This document shows positions 12,635 to 23,452 of a stretch of DNA of 64,000 nucleotides, piece after piece. Origin of the DNA: Pseudoscleropodium purum (lineage: Eukaryota; Streptophyta; Bryopsida; Hypnales; Brachytheciaceae); assembly GCA_963969395.1 (NCBI GenBank), contig OZ017796.1:9736501-9800500 (forward strand), given 5' to 3'. The stretch's first letter is position 1. Each line of letters begins with the position of its first letter. A model generated the notes under the pieces. It did no database searches. It was given only the letters and a program-made list of their open reading frames with translations, and was not told the DNA's origin. The position numbers and the translations under genes were made by a program.

Positions 12635-13115
12635 TTGCTCTAAACCAAGTTGGGGGGAACTAATTGCCCCCCTTGCTCGTCCCCCTAGAGTCATTATGGG
12701 GTGCATGTAAAAAAAAGTCCCCCTATTTTGTGCCTAAAAATTTATCCTCTTCACCTCCCCTTATTAATTGGGGGCCTCTCATTGCAAATATGAATTCAAA
12801 AATTGAAAATTCTGTCATGCATGGCAAATAAAAAATTCAGTGTTTTCCGTTGGGGACAAGTGAGGGAGCAATTCACCTTGGTTGTAAACTAGTCCCATGA
12901 AGTAAGACCAACAAAGTGAATATGTACTTTTCAAGGATAAATGTACAAAAAGCCACCTATTTTGTGCCGTCTAAATCTTATTTTCTTAACCCCCCTTGTT
13001 GACTATGGGGACTCTAACTGCAAATATGACCTCAAAATTTGAAAAAAAAAAATTTATGTGAAAAATGAAAAAATTCAACATTTCTCCGAGGGTAAAAGTC
13101 TTGTGTTTTTACCCT
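12635..13115 (-). repeat. Dispersed repeat D, copies 3 and 4 in tandem
   Basis: Two head-to-tail copies. The first (12640-12890) holds ttgcccccc, aattgggggcctct and cagtgttttccgttgggg. The second (12895-13115) holds cacctattttgtgcc, gactatggggactct and tctccgagggtaaaag. Both carry gcaaatatga followed by a caaaatttg-type word. A further partial copy lies at 13700-13925. Confidence 0.5.
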
Positions 13116-13689
13116 TTTGGTCCCACTTTGTGAGATGGATTTAGTGTCTTGCTTTGAATTTGAGTTGTGTACCAATCCACACTCACATTGGGTTACGTGC
13201 CCCTAACATTGTTTACCAATTAAGCACACCCCTTGTAGGATGCATGCCAAGAGTGTCCTACAAACTAAGCCCAGTGAGCAATTTTGTGTTCTAAGAGAAT
13301 CGACTCATTTTCGACCACTTAAGCAATTACACATATTTTGAGCGCATGTCTTTTGAATGTGAAATTTTTTCCCAAATATAGAAACAAAGTTTAGAAAGAT
13401 TGCATATTTTTCTAAAGTTTTATTATAAAAAATGTAATTGCTATGAATTTTTTTCATAGAAGATTCTCTTTGACCTATAATGGTCATATAGACCTTTTTA
13501 TTTGTGCCTAGAGGCTAATTGCAAAATAAACCAAGGGCTTGTTGCAATATTGAGAGCCTTACAACTAATCATAATGTGCCACAACTATGCCAAGATCTAC
13601 GTCATAACTTCTTAAAAAGACAATGGACAATAGATTAGATATCTAGAGAGGGTGATTAGAAATGGGTTGGCTCTAATACAAGATAATTG

Positions 13690-13925
13690 TGAAAAAAAAG
13701 TCCCATGTGAGCTCATTGGTGATGGGTTCATATAGTTTTTTGCATTGTTTTTTTTCCCTTTAGTTATTTATGGAAATGGTCCATGAATTTATGTTGTGTT
13801 AATTCTATATTTTTCACATCTCCTAGTTAATTTAGGACCTTTGATTGCAAATATGAAATTCAAAATTTGCAAATTTTATCATATGTGGCAATGAAATAAT
13901 TAATGTATTTTTCCCATTGATAAAT
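13690..13925 (-). repeat. Dispersed repeat D, partial copy 5
   Basis: Contains cctagttaatttaggacctt, gcaaatatgaaattcaaaat and gcaaattttatcatatgtgg, matching the 3' parts of the copies at 3900-3980 and 12770-12840. Boundaries are not defined. Confidence 0.4.
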
Positions 13926-14320
13926 TCCCCTTATTGGACCCAATTCATGGATGGCTTTAGCATCCTAAGGGTCTTTTCTCATCCAACCTCTATAGTGAAA
14001 AAAATTATCTTAGGGTCACTTCACATATGGGCTGACCAAGTCGAGAGGCCGTGGGAGTTCATGGCCAAACTTTGGTTGAGAGTCCATCATGAGGCCATTG
14101 CCACGTAGGAGTTTGGGCTTCCATGTAGGCACTTTAGAGGGCGACAGGTTTTGGATTGTGCCGCCTCGTGTCAAGGGTTGAGAGGCCAAAGTTGGGGTTT
14201 CCTTAAATTTCACTGGTGGAGGCCTACGGACTCTCAACCTTGGGCCCATGTGTGAAGCAACCCTTATATGGCTCTTTAGCCAATCTCAATCCTTAAATTA
14301 ACTCATAAGTCCCTCTCAAG

Positions 14321-14500
14321 TACTCCCTCTGTCCTTTTGAAAACCTCTAAATCTTGGCAATGAAGCGGTGAATATCACTAAACCGCTTCATTCCTTGATT
14401 TGATTGTTGAACAAGCAATGTGGAATTCAAATCACACATGTGTATCCAATCCCTTTGTTCCACAGTGTTTGCTCAACAATCAACAATCAAAATCAAGAAA
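14321..14500. repeat. Second Stowaway-like end followed by nested hairpins
   Basis: TA-CTCCCTCTGTCC (14321) resembles the 11083 terminus. It is followed by aatgaagcggt / accgcttcatt (an 11-base stem near 14360-14392). A larger inverted repeat follows: gattgttgaacaagcaatgtgg (about 14401) against ccacagtgtttgctcaacaatc (about 14460). The region could fold into a small stem-loop. Confidence 0.4.
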
Positions 14501-16329
14501 TTGAGCCTTCTTAGTGGTTCATGTACTATTTCCAATTTGCAAATTTTTAATGGTTTTTTTAAGGGAATATTTAACAAATCTGATAATTTAATACTTTACA
14601 AATATCAAGAGGACTCATAACATTGTTTATTAATGAGGAAAGGATTCTTTTGCATCCTTGAAATGGAGACTTTTACAATGAACCAAATGTCTTGTATGGC
14701 TCTTCAACCAAATCTTAATCTTAGAAATAACTAATAAATCCATGTGAAGAAAGCCATTGTTTGGGTCAGAGTATCATGTTACTACTTTGTTGATCATTGG
14801 GCATTGTAATAGTACATGCTATTTTAGTTTACATCCCTTTTTTGTTGTTGTTTCACTGCTCAGTACAAGTACCTCAATCCTACAATGGTAATTGTATCCC
14901 TAGACCATTTGATCTTTTCCATTCACTACTCTTTGTGCTCCTCATTGGCTTGGGATAGTATGATTACATTCTTAGAGGTTTAACTAGGTCACTTAGATGG
15001 CACTAGAAAGAGTTTAAAAATGCCATGCAAGAGCAAGGAAGTGTTATACTTGCAAAGGTAACGAGAGAGGTATTGTTAGCATTGGCATAAGATTTGGACC
15101 CATGTGGGACTTACTGTTGTTGTGCCTTCATAAAGTGCAGATTGAGGATGCTTTGAGGATGTTCTTACACTATTTTATGATTGTTATTCAATTATACAAT
15201 GTTATGCCATTGGAGTTTAAACAAAGTTGTTTGGCATCTAGGTGTTTTTGTAATGTATCATTTTTCACTTTTTGTGAATGAAATTTTGATGCGTGCCCAA
15301 AACACAATATAGAACAAAATTGTCTTACAAAAGTAATTGAATAACGTTTTTTTAATAATTTAAATCCAAGCTAGAGTCAAGAATGTTTTATTCCAAAAGT
15401 TAGGCAAACTTTTGCCGAGAAAGATCATAATTTCATTTTTCTACAAGCTACAACCAAGGCAATAGTGATATTTCGTTCGAAAGCAATATAAATGTTTTTT
15501 GATGGAATACTAGGCAATATATTCCCCTATTTGTAGATGTAGTGGATGAAATCCTTGAATTGCTACATATTCTTGATGACAATATTGTTTTTTTAGAGGA
15601 GTGTGCACTTTTTATTTATTAATAATATAAATTTCATCCACATTTTTCATATTTCATCCACTTATATATAGACTAAAACAAATGCATCACTCTAGAAAGT
15701 GATTGTTGTCTGCACTACCCAAAATAAGTGTAAAAAGAAAATTCCCTTGTGCCAACCACTTCTTGGTTGCATAAGGTGGAAGCACCAATAACCATTCAAA
15801 TAAGCAATTTGGGAGCAGATTTTGTGTAGTATAAGTTGGTGGATATTTTTCCCATGTAGAAAGATAGGAAATATGAAGATTGCTAAAGTTCAAATTTTTA
15901 TTTAGAGAACTGAAATTACACTACATTTTGGAAGGCCCAAAAAACTCTTGACCCATAAGCAATGTCTAGAGTCTTCTAATTCCAATCATTTCAAACAGTA
16001 CTTTCTTGCTCATTACTGCAGGTAATGTTTCATAACCTTATTAGTTGGCAACTTAAAAAGGACCAAAAGAACAAATTTCAAGCTTTACATCTGACAAATC
16101 TAGCCTAAGGTTGGAAATAGCACACCCTTCTGGTTGGGTACTGGGCATGGTTGGTAATTGGTGCCTCCACCTTATATAAGTTATGGGAGTCAATCATGGG
16201 TTAAGTTTAGTGCTTGCAAATTGCAATATGCCATATGGTATTAATACTTGGATACCCCATTTTATCACTTTAAAGTACAAGAGCAAATCGCACCATATCA
16301 TGCCATCCAAAATGAGCAATATTCCTAAT
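14501..16329. other. Intergenic DNA, nothing recognised
   Basis: No gene, RNA or repeat terminus I can support. The LINE described next may begin somewhere in the last 250 bases, but I cannot read reverse-transcriptase similarity before about 16330. Confidence 0.35.
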
Positions 16330-18180
16330 TAATTAGGATTTAGACACTTCAATTAGTTCTGTAATGGATTTGCTAAGTTTTTGGGCAAATTGTTGCCTTT
16401 CCAAGAAAATTGGAGGACTTACATTAGTTGATCTTGAGGTCTCCTTTATAGTTTTCTTAGCAAAATGGGTCCTATTTGTTATCAAGCCTGGCATCACTAA
16501 CCTGAAAATACACTTCACATATAGAATCTCTAGAATGAAACCTCACCCTAAGTGTGGATATTGGTTCCTCTCCTATGCGTGGCTTATGGTTCATAAAACT
16601 TCAGTTACGTGTGGGTCTAGAGTTTGGAACAAAATCACAAAGCACTTGGAGGAAGATTGTAAAGCATACTGAACCTTTACCCCCCACTAACTTAAATGAA
16701 GTTTTCACAACTAGCATATGGTAGTCTTAAAGTTATATCGGCTCAAATTTCAACTTTCCAATCGACAAAGCAAGAATTTTAACTCAAGGTGGTTTACGTA
16801 CTATTGGCAATCTATGGGATTTCCAAACTCACGGCTTCATACCCTGGCATATAATCTCTACTTTTTTTCCATTTATAGAAATGGAAAGACATCATTGGTT
16901 ATACTTGATATCTAGTATACCTTTAGTCTAGTTGGAAATGCTTAAGAATAAATTTGACAAAGCCCGAGCTAATGAATTGGTTGGAATTTTCCTCAATAGC
17001 AAGGACCTCATCCCCTCTTTAACATGGAAGAATTTAGTCCCTGATAATCTTGTTCTTCTTTCTCATATTTAGTTATTGACAGTCCCTCATCACATCACAA
17101 CATTTTCTGTGGGTGCTACATCTTGGCAACTAGCCAAATCCTCAACATTAGAAGGAACAATAACTCTCTCAAGGTTCATATGGTGAGTTGGTATTTCTTC
17201 AATTCAAAAAGGTATTACTAAAATCCCTTATCTTCTTTATTCAAGAGCCACATATTCTCTATACTTTGACTTGGGGAAATAGAGATGGCAAGATGGCACC
17301 TATTTCTTAGCATATACAATAGCGATTGGATGCAAACATATTACTCAAAACTTTTAGCTTAAATGGTCTATCCCATCTAAATGGAAAGGTAATCTCTTAT
17401 CTTCCTTCTCCCCTGACTAGAACGATGTCTGGTCTAAAACTAGGTCACAAAAAGAAGCGGCTTTCATGTGGTCCATCTTCCACAACACAGTCACAATACA
17501 GACATGGAGAACACATATCAACCCTCGTATTGACACTAGTTGTCCCTACTCTGATTTAGGAAGAGAAGAATCGTCCTTTCATAAATTTTTCTCTTGTCCG
17601 AAGGCAGTGGAGATGTGGGACTATGCGCAATCTATTCTTTATCATCTTCGGGATTCTCATACTTGCATAGGGCCACATGCAAGAATGACTTTTACCCAAT
17701 GTGTCTTTGGTTCTTCACCACCTCAATGATTCCAAAAAGTCAAGGCTATTTGGTTCTTACATCGAAGCTCTATCCTCTGAATTATTTGGATTTCCCGCAA
17801 CAACAAGATCTTCTCTCAAGAGTAGTGGCCTTTAGATGTTACTCAAAAGGTCATATGAGAGGCACTTCTTGTCTTAGGCCACATGGCTCAATTGAAGGCT
17901 CAACTTTCTATCATTCATCGTCAACAAAAGACATCTACTGTTTGGGCCAAGTTTGATAAAATATGGTTCAAATCCTCTATTCTTGCCTGTAGGGTGGGCA
18001 CTCGTATTGTTTGGAGCAAGAGGGCCCCTCCCTCTTGCCTTTTCTTCTAGGTTTTTCTCTTCTTTTCGGTTTCCTTTTTTGCTCTTATCTCTTCATTGTC
18101 CAGCCTTTGTTGGCTTGGCCACTTTGTACTTGATTTTCTTTTCTTAATGCAATGATTCTTTCCATTTGTTTAAAAAAAAA
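16330..18180 (+). mobile_element. Degenerate 3' end of a plant LINE (non-LTR retrotransposon)
   Basis: Translated in shifting frames, the plus strand reads as the C-terminal part of a LINE ORF2. It opens with the post-polymerase motif LSKKIGGLTLVDLEV (about 16391-16440). Next is RVWNKITK and then an undamaged 54-codon stretch including GLRTIGNLWDF (about 16775-16917). After it comes the zinc-finger-like segment SFHKFFSCPKAVEMWDY (about 17575-17625). The final region contains ILWIIWISRNNKIFS (about 17770-17812). Several frameshifts and stops separate these blocks, so it is dead. It ends in a T-rich 3' UTR and an A run at 18172-18180, as expected for target-primed insertion. 5'-truncated; the target duplication was not identified. 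Confidence 0.8.
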
Positions 18181-18504
18181 TCTACTAAGTTTAAAGGTAA
18201 GGCATATCATGTCTTTTGCTTCAAACTGAAATGCTTAATTATATCTTCCTTCAACAAAATCCCTAGATCCACATTTGGCTGCCGGCTGCCTGGCTAGCTA
18301 GGCATCTTGATATTATATGCTCAAAGTCTCATTTGGATAAGTAATAATGCTATGCTGCAATTTGTACAAGGAGAAATACATTATACTTTTACGGTAACTT
18401 AAATTTCTATGTAAGGTAACAAGTTCAGAAATCACCCACCTAAGAGCTGAAACTAAATTTGAAATATTTTTAGAAACGTGAAACGTCTTGAAATATTTTT
18501 CATG

Positions 18505-18740
18505 GAATTTTCCTTGAAAGACAAGAGGAATTGGCATCTAGCCCAAGTTGTTTCATATTTTTTGGAGCTTTCTGAAATTAGTTATGAAAATTTGAAGTTG
18601 AAGTGGCATAGGGTTCTAAAATTGTCCACCCCTTAAAATGTACATTGTTTGTACATTGCTAAAGGCTATGAAATAGTTACATGTAAAAGTTGTATATATT
18701 TGAATAGGGTGGTCAATTTTAGAGCTTGTGCAATTTCAAA
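18505..18740 (+). repeat. Dispersed repeat C, copy 2
   Basis: Contains tccttgaaagacaagagg, gaattggcatctagcccaag, gaaattagttatgaaaattt and aaaatgtacattgtttgtac in the same order as the copy at 4505. It ends near the words ttttagagcttg. Confidence 0.55.
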
Positions 18741-19519
18741 GCTTGTTACCTTATTATGATTATAAGCAAGTTGGTTTTGTCTCCTCCCACCCCCAAGATT
18801 CAACCAGAGCTTGTTGTTCAAAAACAATTTTGCCCCCATCCCCCACCAAAATGAGCTACAAAATGGTGCTAGGAAGGGGAGGACTCTTGGTCGAAATGAT
18901 ATGGTTTCGATTCCTACAAGCCAAGGCTAGAGAGAGGGTCCAAATGCTATCAAATTTCTACCAAATATTATATGCATGTTGAGGTTAATGTCTAATAGCT
19001 ATTTGTGCCTTCAATTGCGTTGCATGGCTAGAATTTAACAAAAACTCCCTTAAACTAGTTTGAGCAAAGTCTGAAGGCCACCTATGTTGGTTGAAAACTT
19101 TATTTTTGCAAGAAACCCAGATAATTCTTGGAAATGAGCTGTGAGGGAGAGTCCAAACAGTCTTGAGGTTATGGAAATGTTGAGGGAATGCAAATCCAAA
19201 AACACACTGGATAAAATTAAATTTGATATGGGAACCTGACGTTGATGGATTCCCTTAGTGCTGATGACTAATGGATTAGGCATACGGGTTACTCACAGTA
19301 GCACCAGAAAGTGAGTTATCTTTTTGATTTTCACTGTTGTTAAAATACACAAAAGTGCACAACTGAAAAAAGCCAAATCTTGCATGTACTTAAGGTAAGC
19401 TAGCCCATAATGTGTCAATTGCCCAATGTAGACACCTAAAAAACACCCATTACAGTTTTACTTCAATTCATGGCAGATTTTTGCTAAGAAATGAGATTGA
19501 GATTTGATCAGGTTGGTTA
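18741..19519. other. Intergenic DNA, nothing recognised
   Basis: Two frames of 77-84 codons have no recognisable content. A tRNA-like word (ggtttcgattcc, 18902) is not supported by a cloverleaf. Confidence 0.4.
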
Positions 19520-19935
19520 GTGGCCGAAACCAATGCCTTGGGTGATGGTGATGAAGTTATTACTGATTGCTTTAGGACTACCTACCTTTCTAGTGTAAAT
19601 TCATTACAACAACTAACTTTTTTATTCCTTTATATCATGACCTTGTTATAAAATATTGTGATCATGTTAAAAATTTTGACACTGCTTTAGGGGGGTAGAT
19701 AACCATTATGGATACACTCTATGGTGATCTTCGAGTAGTCTATAGACTATTTTAGGCCAATTGGGGAGCACACTTCAAAAATTCATAACAAAATGTTATT
19801 TAAAAAATAAATAAAATTCAATTGTTCTTTGCATTCTTCATGTTTATTTTTATATGGAAAAATTAATTAATTTAAAAACAACAACATGAACAGTCATTCT
19901 GCCTGTCATAGGCTGGTTTACCTTATCATACTCCA
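19520..19935 (+). repeat. Dispersed repeat H, copy 1
   Basis: Matches 48640-49010 in the same orientation: ccaattggggagcacacttc versus gctaattggatagcacactt, tcaattgttctttgcatt versus tcaattgttctttccatt, and gtcataggctggttt versus atcataggctgatttt. Non-coding, class unknown. Confidence 0.45.
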
Positions 19936-20769
19936 AGCATAACTTCACTTTGTTGAAGAACTGAAGAAGGCAGGTCATTTGTTTTATTTGGTTTTAAAAA
20001 AAATTAAAAAAAAACTGAAGAAGAAGAATTCCAACTCACTCATCTTTGGAGTTGTACTCCGTGCTCCAAATCCTCTCTTTGCAAAGTACTTTACGTTGAA
20101 AGTGAAAAGAATACATTTACTAAAGAATTATATAATCTATGATGATGTGAATTTGTAGAAAAATAGCTGAGCCCTTGCACTAATTACTAATTTAGAATTC
20201 TAGTTTTATATTTTCATTAGAAAGTTTCTGATAATTTTTGTCATTCCATCCGTGTCACCTGGCTCACAATCAAAAAATAGTAATAATAATAATAAGGTAG
20301 TCATTCACATAAAGTGAGAATCCCCTGGAGGAGGCATCCTTTAATTAATAATAAGTTAAGTTAAATTAAGGTAAGATAGTCTTGGGGAGCCCATTTGGGA
20401 ACATCACCCATCCAAATAAAGACATCTGACGGCAGAATAGCTGCATTGGAGGGGAGCAGTGATGACGTGGAACTACAAGCTATCGCGGTGGCAATGCCAG
20501 GGTGGCATGGAAGGCCGGGCCAAATCGACTTAACGGGGTTTAATAAGTTTAAGTTAAGGCCACTCTTAAAAAAATAAAAAAATAAAAAAGTTAAGGACAC
20601 TTTTGACTTCTGACTTTGGGATCATTCAAAAAGTTGTCTGCACGAAACACCATCCGGGGCTGCAAATGCAAGAAAAAGTTTCAGTTTCCAAAAAATTTGG
20701 GTTTGATTGTATCAGGTAGTTTTTTTTGTTAGGAGGAAGGGTATAAACTCCTTGAAACCATTTTCAGTC
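19936..20769. other. Intergenic DNA, GC-richer centre
   Basis: 20380-20560 is GC-richer (ctatcgcggtggcaatgcca) with overlapping 60-80 codon frames on both strands and nothing recognisable. It could be a fragment of a transcribed region; not supported as a gene. Confidence 0.3.
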
Positions 20770-20975
20770 AAAATGGAATTGGCATCAAACCCAAGTCATT
20801 TCATATTTTTTAGACGTTTGTGGAATTAGTCACGAATTTTTGAAGTTGAAACACAATAGTCACTAAAAATGACCACCTCCTCAAGTGTATACTATTGGTA
20901 CATTGAAGAAAGTAAAATGTACCCTTTGTGGTAGTAGTCACTTTTAGAGTAGAAGTGCCATTAGAGTACTCTGCA
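20770..20975 (+). repeat. Dispersed repeat C, copy 3
   Basis: Contains gaattggcatcaaacccaag, tggaattagtcacgaatttt, actaaaaatgaccacctcc and acattgaagaaagtaaaatg. The last word gives the uninterrupted form of the sequence that is split in copy 4 (46440-48120). Confidence 0.55.
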
Positions 20976-21004
20976 TGCCTTACTCACAATTTGGTGTTGA
21001 TTGT

Positions 21005-21959
21005 TTAACCCCTAAAATGATTTTGATTATGTTTTCACCAAAACTGCTCCAAAATTGCCATTTGTAGTACACATATCAAATTTTAGAAAAAAAAACGTTT
21101 TTGGACACATGTAATTGTAGGATCTTGTAGTAAGCTTATTTGAGAATATGTAAAAAAAATTTCAGAAATTTCCACTGTATAGATTGCAAAATATTAGCAT
21201 TTGAAGTGACAATTTTTTTTTTTGGCCTTACAAAATTCTAGGTAGCTACACTTTAGAAGGTCACATTTATATGAAAAAATGTCCAAAATGGTGGTTACTC
21301 TTTGGATTCATTTTCCAAGTCAAGCTGGCTACATGCTTGAAAATTTTTCAAATCATTTGGAATCATACAACATATAGGCAGAAAATAGTATGTAGAAAAG
21401 AATAGAGAATGATTCAAAATACTAAATTGTTAACAATTTATTTATAGAATTGAGAAATTCCAATTCCAATGGTTGTAATGTTTTAACAAACAATCTACAC
21501 CCAATGTTTTTATTTTTTTTCAAAAATATTGAAAATTGAGTTTAATAAAGGACTTCAAAATTTGTTTTAGAGTAGAGATTCAATAACAACCTACGAAACT
21601 CCCACAAACTAAAACTCCTCGTAACTCTTGACTCATTGATCAAAATGGAATGATTCAAATCTTTCCAAGTATATATAAATCTAGAGAATCAATTTCAAAT
21701 TTTAATTTCTTAAAAAAATAAATTTTAAAAAAGTTTTTTTTGTTGCCTGGTCTATCCGTTTAATATAGAAAAGTACATATCATACAATAACTTTTTAACC
21801 ATGTAGTCAAAAGTTATGAAAATTGTTGGGCCTTAAAGCTACTCCTTGAGCACATGTTGTGTTAAAATTTCAGCGAAAAAAAATAAAAACTCTATTTGTG
21901 ATAAGCTACCCAAGATTTCTATGTTGCCTAAAAAATGCAATTGGACATTTAGGGGTCAA
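21005..21959 (+). mobile_element. TTAA-bounded non-autonomous element, subfamily A, copy 3
   Basis: Left TTAA-CCCCTAAAATGA (21005); right CATTTAGGGG-TCAA (to 21959), where the right TTAA has become TCAA. Internal blocks follow the A order. It carries the intact sequence taaccatgtagtcaaaag (about 21797), which serves as an empty-site reference for the insertion at 50318. Non-coding. Confidence 0.7.
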
Positions 21960-22345
21960 ATCCCATCTTTGAACCAATTGAAGGTTATAGTGTACAAAAG
22001 CAAAAAATAAGTTTAACATTTATTACAATAATTTTGCTAATGTTAGAAAGATACTATGGACACAACATGTCAGACGGGTGATAGAAAATCCTTCTATACA
22101 TGATTGAAGTGCAAATGTTTATCTTCGGAATTTTGAGTGAAAACTAAAGATCTTGCACGGTAGTTTGACCTCCAATGAGTGCTGTTGGGTTTTTGTAAGC
22201 AAATGATGATACATGATACCCAAAAGGCTAATTTCCACAATGACTAGTCTCTCCCAAAGTTAATGGGGTTAACTCTAAAAGGGCGCCCAAAACCTATCGC
22301 CCAAGGTACTTCTCATTTTCTGTTTGGGAGTATCTATCTATCATC

Positions 22346-22500
22346 AAAAGTTGTCAAAAACATGCACTTTTTTCCTATATTTATGGAGATTGTCCATGTG
22401 CTTAAAGAAGAAGAAAAGTTGTCAAAAACATGCACTTTTTCCCCATATTTACTGAAATTGTGCATTTGCTTCAAGAAGAAAAAAAAGTTGTCAAAAAACA
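22346..22500 (+). repeat. Tandem repeat, 68-69 bp unit, about 2.2 copies
   Basis: Units start at 22346, 22414 and 22483, each opening aaaagttgtcaaaaa. Within each unit the order is catgcactttt, atattta, ttgtgcat-like, and an AAGAAGAA run. The small open frame across it simply reflects the repeat. Confidence 0.75.
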
Positions 22501-22812
22501 CACATCATAACTTAACACAGATGTGAGTCAGTGACAAAACTTCAACCAAAGTTGGAAATTGTTTTGTCCCAAATTGTACAGTTAACAAGACAATCCTTTT
22601 GCTGCAGCTGAAGAAATCCAGACAGGGAAAGAGAGCACTCACTCTGCTTTAAGTAAGTTCGGTCCAGCATCAATAGATCTCTTGATGAAAACACAATTAA
22701 TTAAGCACGTAACAACTTTTCAAGGATCGGACCACAAAAAGCCAAGCAAAGAAGTAGTTATGATACACCCCGATCTGTAAAGAGAACGGAAGGGAGGGGA
22801 CCATGATGGCTT

Positions 22813-22818
22813 TTTATT
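22813..22818 (-). promoter_or_regulatory. Candidate polyadenylation signal of the dioxygenase gene
   Basis: On the minus strand this is AATAAA, about 635 bases downstream of the stop codon at 23453. The intervening DNA is GC-richer than the repeat background, as expected of a 3' UTR. Plant signals are loose, so this is only a candidate. Confidence 0.25.
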
Positions 22819-22911
22819 CAAAAAATGGGATCAACCCAAGCTGATGATTCTCCATGTAAGGTACAGCCCATTTGAGAAAATTAATAATATCTTACAAGGG
22901 ATCCTCTATTC

Positions 22912-22946
22912 CTCTGCTGCTGCTGCTGCTGCTGCTTCTTCTTCTC
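22912..22946. repeat. CTG/CTT trinucleotide microsatellite
   Basis: About eight CTG units are followed by CTT units. On the gene strand this reads as AAG then CAG-type repeats in the probable 3' UTR of the dioxygenase gene. Confidence 0.8.
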
Positions 22947-23452
22947 CTCATAATCCACAGCCCTAAAACTTTGGCCTCAACAATGCTCTGAACAGAATGA
23001 TTACAAAGCGCGATTCCACCGTAGTAGCTCCAAAAATGTACAAACGCTCTAGATAGTACCATGCGCGCAACTATTTCCGAAGGAACAATTTTGACTCCAT
23101 CACGTTGAAGTCTTGAGCTGAGCTACATACTCTGATCATTCTGGAGAATCCATTGCACATTTTTTTCCTCTGTGAAAGCTCCCTCTGATAAGCTCCAACC
23201 TCAACAAGGCCTGCTCGGCTAATCAAATCATGGTTTTGCATTTAGTTTTGCACTTGGGACCCTGTCGTTTGTTCAGAACCTGAAACTGAAATGGTTTTGG
23301 GGTCACGAACATGCGTTGATCATTCCAGAACGTAACGTACCCACAGTTGGCACGATCTCCATCCTCTTTAATCTTGTGGGATGGAGGCACAAATCCGAGT
23401 TCTCATGAGATAAGAAAACCTCTTTGTGAGTAAGTTGGTTTGTGTCGCATCA

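Noticed and set aside
18890..18950. Possible tRNA (ggtttcgattcc resembles a T-arm box)
   Set aside because: No acceptor stem, anticodon arm or A-box at the right spacing could be drawn.
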